Below are positions 45,087 through 56,526 of a stretch of DNA of 64,000 nucleotides, in pieces; positions within the stretch are counted from its first letter, which is position 1; each line of letters opens with the position of its first letter. The translations under genes were made by a program, and so were the position numbers. Source of the stretch: Gymnopus androsaceus JB14 (taxonomy: Eukaryota; Basidiomycota; Agaricomycetes; Agaricales; Omphalotaceae); the NCBI GenBank assembly GCA_009733575.1, contig ML769461.1, positions 62,001 to 126,000 of the forward strand. Direction: 5' to 3'. The notes below the pieces were generated by a model that had not been told where the DNA came from, searched no databases, and saw nothing but the letters and a program-made list of their open reading frames with translations.

Positions 45087-46694
45087 ATGGCTATGCATGA
45101 GATCCTGAGGATCATGATGCAAATGACCAAATGGCATGGGGGCAAAGGTACCAATCGTGGTTTCGATTTTTGGACCAGACCTGGTCAATATGATTATAGG
45201 AAAGCCTTCGCCACAACAGAACTAGCATGTACGGCTGCCATTAGATCCAAATACGCATTCATTCCCCTCATCACCACGCTTACTTATTACGCATTGTTGT
45301 GTAAGGCCTATTGGGTCCCGGAATCATCTACATTGATGGAGGTGTCTCAAACTGCATGGATTCAATACATAGCGAAGAAGAGCAGATACCAGGAGGAATG
45401 TGTATGGATGCTTATTTCTACTCTACTGGTAAAGACCAAACGTGTTGGCGGAGTTATTGACATGAAATCTTGCGGCTTTATCCATTCAATTCCTCTTATC
45501 CAAGAGTTTGACCCAAATTGCATCATTCTTCTCCACTGGGGCGAAGACTTTGATATTAGACAATACCCAACAATGATCAACATCAAAACTCCATCTGAAG
45601 AACAGGTCATCGCGCTCAGACATCAGAAAAAGTCTAGAAGCATCCATACATTCCCTGATCGCCAAATCGACACAGAACAGATATACGGGAGACACATACC
45701 TCCAAAAGAAAGACTCCCTTGGATTGACCGAGTGTGTAGTCAACTACCTGCGCTCAGGTTCACATCCAATCAGGATGGCCTTCAACTTTCACACTATCTG
45801 CCTGTGGAAATAGGGAGTGGACAGCTAGATGGTGAAGAGATGTTGGCGTTTTTTGAAAGATGTACACAATGGTCGGCAGAGTACAAGCAAACAGAAAGCA
45901 AGATCCAGCGCAGAAACCAAGAGGACCATGCTGCAATAATCCGCAAGAACGCCATGTATCCTTCTACTACTTCAGGTATCACCATCTGGGTGTGGAATTT
46001 GATACTATTCCCGGGGTTTTACAGATGAGAGAAGATGCCAAAGGGATACGAAGACATAATCTGGGCTGATTTTGCACCTGAAAATCGTCGCTTCGATGAT
46101 ATAAGATTGGAATGGGATCTTTGTCATGACTTCAAAAATGCCATCGTAATACATTCTGCCTCCAACCCATCCACCCCCCAACAACCGATGTTGACCATGG
46201 AGCCGTTGACATTAGACAACAAGCAAACAGCACCACTCTTTGATGTAGCAACTCCTGAACTAGACAATATGGCTTCAGACCTACAGGAAATGTTGCCCTT
46301 AGCGTACAAGCTGACCATCGCAATGGATCAGGCACAAGTTTACTATGGTATGGTGAAGATAGAGAGCCCTATCAATCATAACTTTGCCATACAGAAACCC
46401 ATGCAACTTTATGAAATCGGGATCCTCTGTGGTCAAGAGCGCACAACTGTTGAAAACCTTGCAGTACCATTAAAAGTGCTCCAAGATTTTTTTGGTATCA
46501 TGAATGAAGCAAAGATGATTGCTGAGATACCATCAAAGATCTGGCTTCCATTGGATGAGCGAGAGCAATTCCAGACAGTCATCAGGTCACTAGGTGTTTG
46601 GAAGGAGATTCTCAATGGCACCATCCATTATATCCTGGATCCACAGCAGGAAGGACCTGACCAAAAGCTCACACTTATCATACCGGATGCTTGA
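45087..46694 (+). CDS. Agaricomycetes orphan gene (hypothetical protein)
   Basis: Long frame from MAMHEILRIMMQMTKWHGGK to a C-terminus at 46694. No catalytic domain was recognised. The stretch VGGVIDMKSCGFIHSIPLIQ followed by LLHWGED resembles a widespread Agaricomycetes orphan family often found near repeats. Near 45975 the first frame must pass to the frame MPKGYEDIIWADFAPENRRF. An intron starting GTATCACC can do this only with the AG in ATGAG (about 46027), not the nearer CAG, so either an unusual acceptor or a frameshift is present. The second part is acidic and helical (ELDNMASDLQEMLPLAYKL). AT-rich flanks suggest a gene island between repeats. Confidence 0.45.
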
Positions 46695-46712
46695 ATAGTC
46701 ATACTTGTAGCA

Positions 46713-47344
46713 TTGTTGACTTGGATTAATGGCGACTATTCAATTCGAGCCATAATTACCAACCTGGTCAAAGAATGCTGTCAATTTTACCTGGCAATCA
46801 AGGGACCTCAAAAGAGGAACCTATCTGTGTCCTCGTTGCAAATGTCTAGGGAGAAAGAGATGGAGTTATTGCCATGGTGTCCACCAAGGGAGAAGTTCAC
46901 CAAGGAGAAATACCTTGGTTATATACATTCACAAAATTCTTTCCTTCGGAGTGAACATGGTAGAGCAGCCTTGCTTTGTGGGGGGTTAGCAGCTCTACTT
47001 ATGATGTTCACCTTAAACAAAGCAGTGATCTTAGAGAAGATATTTGAAGGTCCTTCTCAAGATGTATTCCAACGGGGAATTTGTTTACAAGGGGAGGGAG
47101 AATTGGCGTATTACGATGACAATCTATCCTTTGAGGATGAGATTGTATTATTTGGATATTTGAGAACAAGTATTCGTAAGTTAACCTGAAATCATCCATT
47201 GCTTTCATAATGACAATTCAATATCAAGGCTTTGTTGAACCTGGAGAAATCATTGAAGAGTCAAAGGTTCCACAGACTGAAGGTTCCAATATACCACCAA
47301 ATAAAAAACCAAAGACCCAAGATTGCTATGCTTTAAATGGATGA
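46713..47344 (+). CDS. Small orphan gene, two exons
   Basis: Frame with ELLPWCPPREKFTKEKYLGY, one hydrophobic segment (AALLCGGLAALLMMFTLNKA) and an acidic end. A GT-AG intron (about 47176-47229) joins to RFVEPGEIIEESKVPQTEG, ending CYALNG before TGA. No ATG is found at the 5' limit of the open frame, so an upstream exon or a join to the preceding gene is possible. The function is not recognisable. Confidence 0.4.
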
Positions 47345-48371
47345 TGGCTGAAGCTCCAGGATTGGGAAGAGATTGGACTGAACTTGGGTTTCAAAACAGA
47401 TACTGGGGTGGCATGGGCTAAGAAAGAAATGGAGAGACAGAAGGAGCATCAGGAATGCAAGACTTGGAAAACCCATAGGAACAATTTCAGGATTTTTAAA
47501 GTAATCATACCTTTTAGAACAAATTTTGAAAATATTTCACAACAATATATAGACTCTGTACTTTAATAATATGACTACCTACAAAGAGCAAGGACTATAT
47601 TGAATATATCTCAAAGTTTATGAAAATCCTGCAAAATCCTGTCAAATCTCCTGACTCTGCAAAAAATAGTAACCAACATGTACATGGAAGTTGGAGCGAT
47701 ACACAAAATTTTACATTCATAACATACTCAGAACCTTGAAGAAAGAATGCTATAAATTCTACATCTTTCAAATAACTCATAATCTTACATTTAAATAAGG
47801 AAGATAGACACATGTACCTATAAGAACGATTGCATTTTTTGATTATAATACATATACATCTATAGGACTTATAAAAGAAATTACACCACAATACAAAGTG
47901 CCATGGTTTAGTGGTGTAATGTATCATGCCATACCAATATCATATATCAAGCATTATAGAAATCCGTTTGGGTTCGAATCTGAGCAGGAACACTTATTGA
48001 TCATATATCTTTTTTATATTTTTTTCCTGTGCAACAATAAGCTTGATTAATATCAATATTAATTAATTTCACACCTTCAACAAATTTTGATGAATTGATT
48101 ATGTGAGCTACATGACAGTAGACACGTGACTTAAATACGGAATATAAAACCGAACGTCGAAAGCAATAAGATGAACAATACACTCATCATCTCCCAGATA
48201 CAATATTGACCATTGTTAACTCATGAGCAATAAATCAGAGTATGTCTTCACTAATCTTGCTACATTAATAGATAACATCAACAATTTTAAAGGGATGATA
48301 AATACGAAACAAGTCTTTGTCAATATTCCTTTGGCAACACCGTTGACAATGTCCTACCATTCAAAGACCTA
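47345..48371. other. AT-rich intergenic region with a tRNA-like patch
   Basis: About 1 kb, very AT-rich. At about 47893-47990 TGGTTTAGTGG and, 70 bases on, GGGTTCGAATCTGA resemble Pol III A- and B-boxes. The stems do not pair well enough for a tRNA, so this may be a SINE remnant. Confidence 0.35.
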
Positions 48372-49249
48372 TTGTGTCTAATTCACAACCACCGATGTCA
48401 TGACAAGATCTGTATTCAATATCAGCCAAACAACAAAAATCAACCACGTACCACCATACAACATCCCAATGGTCCAGAACACCCAAGGATAGACATCATT
48501 GCAGAGCCTTTTCCCTGGTTTGAAGACCGCTGGAAGTCCACATCGCATTGGTCAGAAAGTATGCTGATCTATCTTGCCCAGCACCCCCCTGTGGCATACC
48601 ATCATATCACATCGATCCCAACAACCTACATTGAAGTACAAATCATGAAACGTGTTGTATGGCAAGACTTCACAGTGTACAACCCAAAAGGAGTTACAGT
48701 CTTAGACTTCTTTATTGCTTTCAGAGCAGCAATTGCAAAAACAATTGATGCAAACCACTGGAGTTTCCTTTGGAAAAGTTGTCATTGGATGGAAGATAAA
48801 GATGGATACATAAAATGGGTCCAAAGGTATGACAAATTTTGAAATCTGATAGCACGTCGTAACTAACAATGTGCAAAAGTGTTGCACAGGATAAAATGTT
48901 GGAAGAATTTTATTATTATTCTTCCAACATTGAACCATATGAGCATGGGGATGGCTGGCCAATCATTTGCAAGCGGCCACCTTGGTGGAAAGGACTTCCA
49001 TACTGGCATATGCCATTACTAGACCACCAGCCTCCAGCTTACCAAGAAACGTCACTTGCAGATTTCCTTACAAGCACTCAAAGCAGGTTGTCAGGATTCC
49101 ACCCTAGCTTTCTGAGAGGTCGTCCAAGGGACTGGCCAGATGACCTACCTGACATCCCTGAAATTGAATATCTATTTATGAATATCAGTATGTGGATACC
49201 ACCTATGGCTATGCATCAGAAGATTGATGATAATGTAGGCATTGTTTAG
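48372..49249 (+). CDS. Orphan protein with a DUF6699-like segment, two exons
   Basis: The first exon starts MCLIHNHRCHDKICIQYQPN and contains TTYIEVQIMKRVVWQDFTVY followed by NPKGVTVLDFFIAFRAAIAK, the pattern (strand pair, then V-T-V-x-D helix) of DUF6699-type proteins of Agaricomycetes. A GT-AG intron (about 48828-48880) joins …KWVQ to SVAQDKMLEEFYYY. The second exon has WPIICKRPPWWKGLPYWHMP and ends DDNVGIV. Without splicing the frame stops at 48842. The family role is unknown and the assignment rests on pattern only. Confidence 0.45.
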
Positions 49250-49344
49250 ACCGAACCTGTAGCATAGACAAATTTCAAATATTGGGATTTTTTTTTCCTT
49301 CTTTCATTTCCAATTGCATATAAGATGTTCAAAACATTGAATCC

Positions 49345-50942
49345 ATGGAACCAAAATTCAAGGAGCAAGAGATGATGAAAGAGTATCATGATATACCCAA
49401 GTAAGTGTGGATCCAAAAATAAGACCAATATGATACTCACAAGTATCGAAACAGTGAAACTCTCATTGAAATTGCTCTGGAAATCCCTTCAGACTTCCAA
49501 TCCTTCAAAGATCACTGCTCCTTTGCATTAATGTCTAAAAGACTTCATTACGAAATCTACAGCAACAGTACATGGAGGATACTATGTCAGCGAGGAGAAA
49601 TAGGAAACCCAAATGGCACCAAACATCGAGGATTGAACTGGAGACACCTTTACACCATGATTGAGGAACATATACGGGTTGAAGAATGTGACTGGTGTAT
49701 GCTAGGTGGAAAGACAATGGGGAAGGAAACGATCCCATGCAGTACCTGCGATAGTGTTCAACTAAATGACCAGATCAAGCTACTGCATCGACCATGGGAC
49801 TCAGTCACTCTGATCAATCCAGACAATAAATCCAGGTTTGGTGGCCCACCCTTTGAAGAGTGGATCAATAGTTTGGAGGGCATATTTGTCAATCATCTAC
49901 CCCATGGCTTCAGTATGGTCATTGCAGGTGGCTGTCATGCCATAGACATTCATATTCTCAGTCACTTCCATCGAGTTAACAACAATACCGGAGTTACTAT
50001 TAAGGTTTTGAGATACAATTCAATTCAATTTATTTGGCCCAAATCTAATAAATCATGAATTGCACCAGTACAAGATTTCTTGAAAATTGGTTAAACTGTG
50101 TATCTGTACTGATTGTACTGATACAACCAGTGCAGTACAATAAAATTTATCTAGTTTAAATCAGTTCAGATTCAAATTGGTTTATATCAGTATAAACTGA
50201 TATGATGCTAGATAAGTAACATCTTACAGTAATCATATCGTAGGAAGTACTAATAATGTCTACATACTATTGAGAATGTATCTTGATCAAGATTCAAGTA
50301 AGAAAAGTACTCTTTCAGCTTCTTATATAGATATAATGAAGGGTTTGCACAGGTTCCACTGTGTGTAGATATGTACTGATTTAAACTGATTCTAAGCAGT
50401 TTAAGGAATTTTTGGATTGTGAATAAACTGTAAACCTGTACTGATTTAAATTGTGTATCAGTACAAGCTCTAGTGATACATTTTGCAGTACAATGCAATG
50501 CAATTTATGATTTATTTGCAGTTTAATGAATTGTATCTCCAAGCCCTAGTTACTATATTGGATATCCTCCAAGGCATCCGCGACATCCTGCAATCAAACC
50601 AGTCTTACAGAGATAATGATATTGGTGAATGGTGGATTGCCAATACATGGGCAGTTGAAGTACTGTCAAGCAGACACAACATACCCAACAAACGTCACTC
50701 TTTAGGAGAAGTATTCAAAATCATGGCGGTGAAGTTCATTGGCTGTACATTTACTCGAATCAAAGAAGAGGATATACCAATCCTAACAATATGTAAGATA
50801 TTATTTATCTCAAACATTTATCCAAATTTCAGACTCATTCGTGCTGTATTTAACAGTTGTGCGAATTCCTGGTATAAAAGTCAAACTGCCAGTAGACATT
50901 ACTATTGCAAAAAACGACCTTGCTATTATCAACAATAACTAA
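49345..50942 (+). pseudogene. F-box-like gene with DUF6699-like C-terminus, cut by a MITE
   Basis: ATG at 49345 starts MEPKFKEQEMMKEYHDIPK; a short intron joins to ETLIEIALEIPSDFQSFKDH … MSKRLHYEIYSN … WRILCQ, which has the spacing of an F-box (substrate adaptors of SCF ubiquitin ligases). The C-terminal region reads PWDSVTLINPD and …NNNTGVTI | LDILQGIRDILQ, interrupted exactly between I and L by the 548-bp MITE at 50001-50548 plus its 8-bp duplication. Beyond it the frame continues GEWWIANTWAVEVL and, after an intron (about 50793-50858), ends VDITIAKNDLAIINNN. With the insertion the protein stops early at 50058. Confidence 0.6.
50001..50548. mobile_element. hAT-type MITE, 548 bp, 8-bp duplication GTTACTAT
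   Basis: Flanked by GTTACTAT at 49993-50000 and 50549-50556. Ends TAAGGTTTTGAGATACAATT and inverted TAGGGCTTGGAGATACAATT (17 of 20 match). The interior has GTACTGAT/TTTAAACTGAT motifs shared with the 2.4-kb hAT element at 21870-24252. No coding capacity. Confidence 0.93.
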
Positions 50943-51793
50943 AGTAGTAATATGATTCTAGTTATCAAATCAGTAAAATAAAGTGAACCCACTGAGATAG
51001 GTGGGATAAAATCCAACTGGAACAGATATAGAACACTTCATGAACTTGCGCAAGCTACAATGGCTTAACAGCATTATTGCTGAACTGATTAGCTTTGAAA
51101 CAGTCAGGAGATGTGAGTTCAACTCCCAAAGGCAACATGATATTATTTATGTAAAAAACTTTTTTTTCCCATTAGCATCCATAAACACTTGAAATAACCA
51201 GCACGTTGAAACACCTAAAATATTGAATAGTCAATCACTTCAATTTAAACAATCCAAGAACTAAGATTTCACTTCCCTGAAAAAACACTTGACCTAATAA
51301 GAATAAGCACCTGTGAACGCTAAGATACTAAACAAATACAAAAGCTAAAGTGCTATTGCCTGCATCACTCCTCACAATTTTGACACATTCAGCTTCAATA
51401 ATCTTCGAATCCTCATTAAAATGATATAACAATATGATTATTGAGCTAGTGCGTAATTACAATAGTGAATATAAGCTGGATTATGTTCCAATAAGTTGGA
51501 TGACATTCAAAAACATGAGGTCACTTGACGTGCGAATATTTTCTAGATAAGCGCGCATGAGCACTAAAGTACTAAACACATACAAAAAAATAGAGCGCTA
51601 TTGCCTATACAGCATTAATCTTTCCATTTTTGGTCAATTCACATCCGCTTTTTTTGGAAATCCTTTTCATATTGATATAACTGCATGATTATTCAGTTAT
51701 CAACCAAATCCAATGGTGAGTATAGGCTGGATTCCACTCCAATAGGATGGATGACGTTCAAAAAATAAAAGGCGCTTAAAAAACTTAGAGCGT
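50943..51793. repeat. AT-rich spacer with a diverged tandem duplication of about 220 bp
   Basis: Units at about 51298-51515 and 51548-51765 share AAGTACTAAACACATACAAA-like, AGCGCTATTGCCT, GATTATT, TAGGCTGGATT and TTGGATGACATTCAAAA-like blocks. A tRNA-like patch (TGGCTTAACAGC … GTGAGTTCAACTCCC) lies at about 51059-51137. Confidence 0.5.
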
Positions 51794-51899
51794 CTAAAAT
51801 TTCCTAATGGAGATGCGTACAGTTACAAGTCTTGGTGAAATTCCCACAGTAAACCTGATGTCTAAGAACCGAGTTTCCTTATGTAAAGTAAGGACTCGG

Positions 51900-52625
51900 A
51901 ATTGATAGAAAAGCGTACATAATACCTCTTTTCTAACAGTGCGCTGTGGCCGAGGTTTTGGTCGAGCTCTAAGGGACATGGCAGCTGGTGCAGAAGCACC
52001 AGGATTAGGCTCTGTGCGGTGCCGTTTTGAAGAGGGTGCCACGATGCCTTGGGTTACTGCAATCCGTTTACCCTTGAGCTTTGCATCTACCTTTTTCTTT
52101 GACTTGTCCTTCTTCTCCAGTGGCGTCAGTCCATTTGCAACCAAGCTACGCATAGCCCAGGAAAAATCATCACATGCAAGTTTCCAGTTGAGCCAGTTCT
52201 CTGGATCTGCACTGCGAGCTTCATCACTGTTGCTAAGGTGCCCCCACCAGAATAAAGTGAGAACAACAGGCCAAAGACCATGCTTACTGAATGTGACTTT
52301 CAAAGGGCCCCAGTCCACTCGATCTGGTCGCGCTGAAATATCATCCCCCTCAATCCTATCATCTGGCTGCATATTAGCCCACCAGGACTTCCACTCCTCA
52401 TTCCAGTCCTTAAGGTTGCCAATAGTCCCAATAACTGGAATTACAGCAACTTTCCGATGGTCCTTATACCATGGACCAAGAACATGAGGTTACCATCTAT
52501 GCGGAGAGTCTTTCCAGACTCCACATATCCACCCTCACGCTCGTAATCAAGGTAACTATCCATGACCTCCTGCCACCCATCCCACTCTGATCCTTTCTGA
52601 AACTCAATCAGAACTGCGCGGAGTT
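51900..52625 (-). pseudogene. Broken paralogue of the 38-41 kb orphan gene
   Basis: Minus-strand sequence starts mid-protein (AVLIEFQKGSEWDGWQEVMD … VESGKTLRIDGN), shifts frame by one base near 52490, and continues PHVLGPWYKDHRKVAVIPV, EEWKSWWANMQPDDR, DWGPLKVTFSKHGLWPVVLT and LACDDFSWAMRSLV, ending in a basic tail (KKDKSKKKVDAKLKGKR). The WWxxxxP…DW…HGLWPVVLTLFWW pattern parallels the C-terminus of the gene at 38228-40881. The 5' part is replaced by the repeat element at 52629. Confidence 0.6.
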
Positions 52626-52628
52626 CCG

Positions 52629-52788
52629 GCTGAGGATACCCTCAGAATTCCTAGGAGGCTTAGGAGGCTTAGGAGGCCTAGGAGGCCTAGGATACCTGAG
52701 GTGGCCAAAGTTTTTGCATTATTCCTAGGTGGCCTAGGCTGCCTAAGTGACCTGGGGGCATCCTGGGCCCAAACCATTTTTCCTGATG
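52629..52788. mobile_element. Truncated CATCAG-type element with CCTAGG words (copy 4)
   Basis: Right end CTGGGCCCAAACCATTTTTC then CTGATG, as in the 44439-44805 copy. The word block TTAGGAGGC / CTAGGAGGC repeats at 9-base spacing at about 52655-52695. The left terminal repeat is missing. Confidence 0.65.
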
Positions 52789-52789
52789 C

Positions 52790-53048
52790 AGTCCTCATGT
52801 GCCACCTTGTGTGCCAGCCACTCTGCACTACTTGATGCTTGACCAATAAAGAATTTGATACTTACATGACTGATGACTGATTGCAAGAGCCAACTCTAAA
52901 TTGATGCTCTAGTGGCACAAAGTATAGGTTTACTAAGCATGATTTGGCCTGCAATGTCCAACTATCAAGTGCTGAGGTATTGAAATCTTTATTGGTCAAG
53001 CATCAAGTAGTGCAGAGTGGCTGGCACCCAAGGTTTCACATGAGGACT
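52790..53048. mobile_element. MITE with about 70-bp TIRs
   Basis: Ends AGTCCTCATGTGCCACCTTG and inverted …CACATGAGGACT; the TIRs share GCCAGCCACTCTGCACTACT and TTGACCAATAAAGA. 259 bp, no coding capacity, directly abutting the previous element. Confidence 0.8.
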
Positions 53049-54185
53049 GAGTCACCATTTTGAGCAGCTAGATGAGTTTTTGAGCATCTGAACCCAGGTG
53101 ACCAGGCAGTACCCAGATAGTTACTGGGCAGTAACTGGGTACCATGTGTTTGATGGCATAAAAGTTAGTGAATTATGCATCTGAAAGATCAAAGACTACT
53201 GGACCTTTCCCAGACACAAAAGATGGTCTTTTAGCAGTGGTAAAGGTCTTTCATCCTGATTCCTTTTCTGGGCAGAATTGTAACAATTTACCAGGTGAAA
53301 TTGATTTTGTCTTCCTATCAAAATACTGACTAATTCCCATCAAATTTTCTGGCCAGGATTATATACAAAAAAGATTATATTATTCTAACCATATTCTGGG
53401 CACAATATATGATCTGTTTCAAGCAAAATCTTTGGTAAAATTTATCATCATTTACTTTATCTTTTTCAGAATAAATTTCAGCCATTTTATAATCAATCCC
53501 ATGGAGTGATAGATTGATATGATACAGAAAGTGTAAGATCTCTGGCAGTTGGTTGCAAAACCATGTTGGATGTAAAGAAAAAGAGTTTAAAATGACATAA
53601 CTCATTTTATACCTTCCTTATTTGGTAGAATATGTGACTTTTGGTCAGTTGGTTGGTTGGTCAAGGGACTTAAAAAAATATTGACCTGATATAATGGGTT
53701 CATGGCCCGACCTCCCCTCACATGGGAAAGGGAAAAAATTAAGCTCTACCAAACTATCTCAGTAAAGCACCTGTATCAGTAGTGATATTTATATCCTTGA
53801 ATTAATAACCGCTTTGTTGTCTTTCAATGAGCATGAAAACACCTCCATTATTTTTTCAATCAAATTCAGATTTTGCTCAAGTGAAAGTCATATTGATTTG
53901 TTGCATATCAACTCAACAGATTTCCTATACTAAACTTCATGAATCAAGAATGAAATTGTAGTAATGGAAAGGAGATAAATCATGGTTATAGATGGTAGAT
54001 TCCAAAAAAAGCTATACAACATATTGGTATAATGTTTGTGAAAGTATGGGAGGTAGTTTCTGAGTGATAGAATTAAACACAGAAACATGATAAATTTGAC
54101 AGTCTGATAGACTGCACCTGTGTCAGTACACTGACACAGTTGCATGCTGCATGTGCAGTTGATAGATGTGTTAGTGCAGGATAAG
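53049..54185. other. AT-rich spacer without supported genes
   Basis: A small array of ACTGGG/CCCAG words (about 53090-53140) echoes the word elements, and paired dyads occur near 54110-54140 (TGTGTCAGTACACTGACACA). No gene recognised. Confidence 0.35.
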
Positions 54186-54314
54186 CATCAGCAAAACCTG
54201 GGTGTTCACCATAGCAAGGTCCCCCTCTGTGCAGCTCTGTACAGCTCTGTACAGAATTGTGCAGAGCTGCACAGAGGGGGACCTTGCTATGGGATCACCC
54301 AGGTTTTGCTGCTG
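54186..54314. mobile_element. CATCAGCAAAA-type element with CTGTAC/CTGCAC words, fully palindromic (copy 5)
   Basis: About 129 bp. Ends CATCAGCAAAACCTGGGTG and CACCCAGGTTTTGCTGCTG. Inside, CATAGCAAGGTCCCCCTCTG mirrors its complement, and the centre has CTCTGTACAG units at 10-base spacing. The simplest member of the family. Confidence 0.78.
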
Positions 54315-54509
54315 AGAGGGCTGTCATCTCAGGCTTCTGCCTCCAAATCAGAGTTTACTTGCTCTGCTAAAGCCCAATTCTTGAAATCAGGTAAGTGAGG
54401 GAGACACTTGTTGTTGATCTCTAGCCTCTCAATACTGGCAAGGAAAAATGTGCAAGGAATTGATGATGGTAAAGAGATTGAGGAAGACAAATGATGGTCT
54501 TGGGCTGAG

Positions 54510-56110
54510 TCTTCCAGCCTGTTCAGTGACAGATCTGTAAAGGATGAGCAAGGTGTTTCTTCCCATGCTGTGCCACAATCTTCAACTGGAGTTTATTGAT
54601 GCTGGCATTGAGGTCTGCAAGAACATGAGAAAGGAAGCACCAACAACTGTAGGGCTCTGTGGTGACAAGAGCACTCCCCTCAACCTCAACATCAGTGTCA
54701 TCCAAAGACTGTCCAAGTTCACCCAAGTCACTCAAAACAGCTTCAACCCTCTTCCACTTCTTTTTGTCTTCAGGCTTAGAAAAATGCGTGATGAGTTTCT
54801 TGATGCCATCTTCTCTCTTATTTAATTTCTGCCTGTAAGTATTAGATAGATGAAGTGTGCGAAGTGCAATACTGACTGTTTGCCTACAATTAGCCTTACA
54901 AACACTCTTGTACCTCTTGGCCTGATCAATTTGAGCTCATGTTGCAACCTCTGCTGCTGTCTCAAACCTGTCCCTTTCCTCCTCATGCACACAAGGTTTC
55001 CATTGTGTCCAGGAGTCTCTAGCTTGCAAAATATAGCCCCAAATGATGGGATGGATGGCTTTTGTGGACAAGGATCCCTCGAATCACTGATTTGCTCTAT
55101 TTTTCAATGCAAATGAGGTCATATTTTTTACAATGCCAAGATTCCATCAAGAGCCACACCAGCCATCATCAAAATATAATTGGAATTGGTTGGCACCCTG
55201 TGGACCAGGTCCGGTCTCTGAATCATACTGTTTCATGATCTCAGTAGTGACTGGATTGTATTTTTTGAAGTGGGAAACATAGGTTTGTCTGGTTAACTTG
55301 AGGAAGGATTGACGCAGAAAACCCTATGAAGTACAGTAAGTTTGATATAGAAAGAAAATGCCAATTGGACATGTGACACACTTTCCATCCTGCTTTATCT
55401 TCTGGCTGTAGCATTGTGAGTTTGCTTTGCTTCAGTTCATGATTGGCCTTGATGCTGCTGACATTTGGATGGGGATTTTGAGTCTTTCTATGCTTGGGCA
55501 TTGAAGGCACAGGGGAGGCATGCAACAAAGGGTTAGCAGCCATGAATTGCACAAGTGTGTCAGCTATAAGATCACAGATGGAATGGAAGTGGTCAATGAG
55601 GAAGCACCAGGAGTAGGTTCAGGGCTCTTATCATTGGCATCATGATTGTCATTAACAGTGGGTTGGCTCTTATACTTGCCTTTCTTGATCTGATTTCTCA
55701 GAGAGGCTATCTCAGTTTCATGCTCTGTCTGCAATGAGCAGTGAGTAGATACTTATACACAATAGGGAGCAACACTCACAAGAGCCACTTCCTTGGCTTG
55801 CATAGCTGTAGCCACACTTCTTGCCTGAAGAAGTGATTGATATATAAATAAGAATTGCATACTGAGCATGTACCTCCTGGGCAATCATTTCAGCATGCTT
55901 GCGAGCCACATCCCTCTCTCTCTGCGCCATCCCTAATAAGGCTTGCTGATACAAACATTAATAATAAAAAAGATAAGTAATTATTAATTGACCCACCAAG
56001 TGAGATACATTGGCAGTCAGTCTATCAACCTTGTCAGCTTGCTCCTTGTTGGCTGTATTAACTTATAACCATGTGTCTGCATCTTCAGTGTCATGCTTCT
56101 GCATCTTGGC
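54510..56110 (-). pseudogene. Decayed orphan gene with coiled coil
   Basis: Minus-strand exon-like pieces can be followed: EQADKVDRLTANVSHLV, GMAQRERDVARKHAEMIAQE, TEHETEIASLRNQIKKGKYK, then a Ser/Pro stretch. Downstream pieces carry several in-frame stops (around 54955-55545) and end …VEAVLSDLGELGQSLDD / SHVLADLNASINKLQLK. The helical heptads suggest a coiled-coil protein. The family is not recognised, and the gene is clearly not intact. Confidence 0.4.
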
Positions 56111-56149
56111 CCTGACACAGCAACAACCAATTACTTTCCTTGATTCATA

Positions 56150-56519
56150 ATCTTTCTATTAGAGTTATATTCCTAAATAGGAAGTAGCAGCAGTAAGTCC
56201 ACACAGGACTTAGTAGTAGCGATCACACAGATCAATGAGGGATGACAGTGGTATTACAGGGTATGGTACCTAAGCTTATATACAGTCCTAAGTACAAACA
56301 ATATATTGGGCAGGTGGCTACTGCGTGAATATGTGTGGCTACTGTCCATACGGTAAAGGGGGTACTGCGAGATAGTAAGTGGATACGGCAAGAGACTGAG
56401 TGGAGTCTGCAAGATGATAGTAGTGGAGTGCATGGGATGGTGATACAAACAAGTGGAGACTACGAGAAAGCATTCCATGTATAGTTCAATAAGATATATT
56501 TACCTTTGATATTCCAACA
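56150..56519 (-). mobile_element. LTR of a Ty1/copia element (3' LTR of the remnant)
   Basis: On the minus strand the LTR begins TGTTGGAATATC directly after a purine-rich tract (GGGGAG), contains a TATATAAGC box, and ends somewhere near 56150; its exact 3' limit was not determined. Confidence 0.55.
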
Positions 56520-56526
56520 CTCCCCT

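Noticed and set aside
47885..47995. tRNA gene
   Set aside because: A- and B-box-like motifs are present but acceptor and T stems do not pair; at most a SINE remnant.
51055..51140. Second tRNA-like gene
   Set aside because: Box-like motifs only; no cloverleaf could be folded by eye.
54523..55116. Plus-strand open frames of 88-93 codons
   Set aside because: They lie antisense to the decayed minus-strand gene, whose exon-like pieces make better sense.
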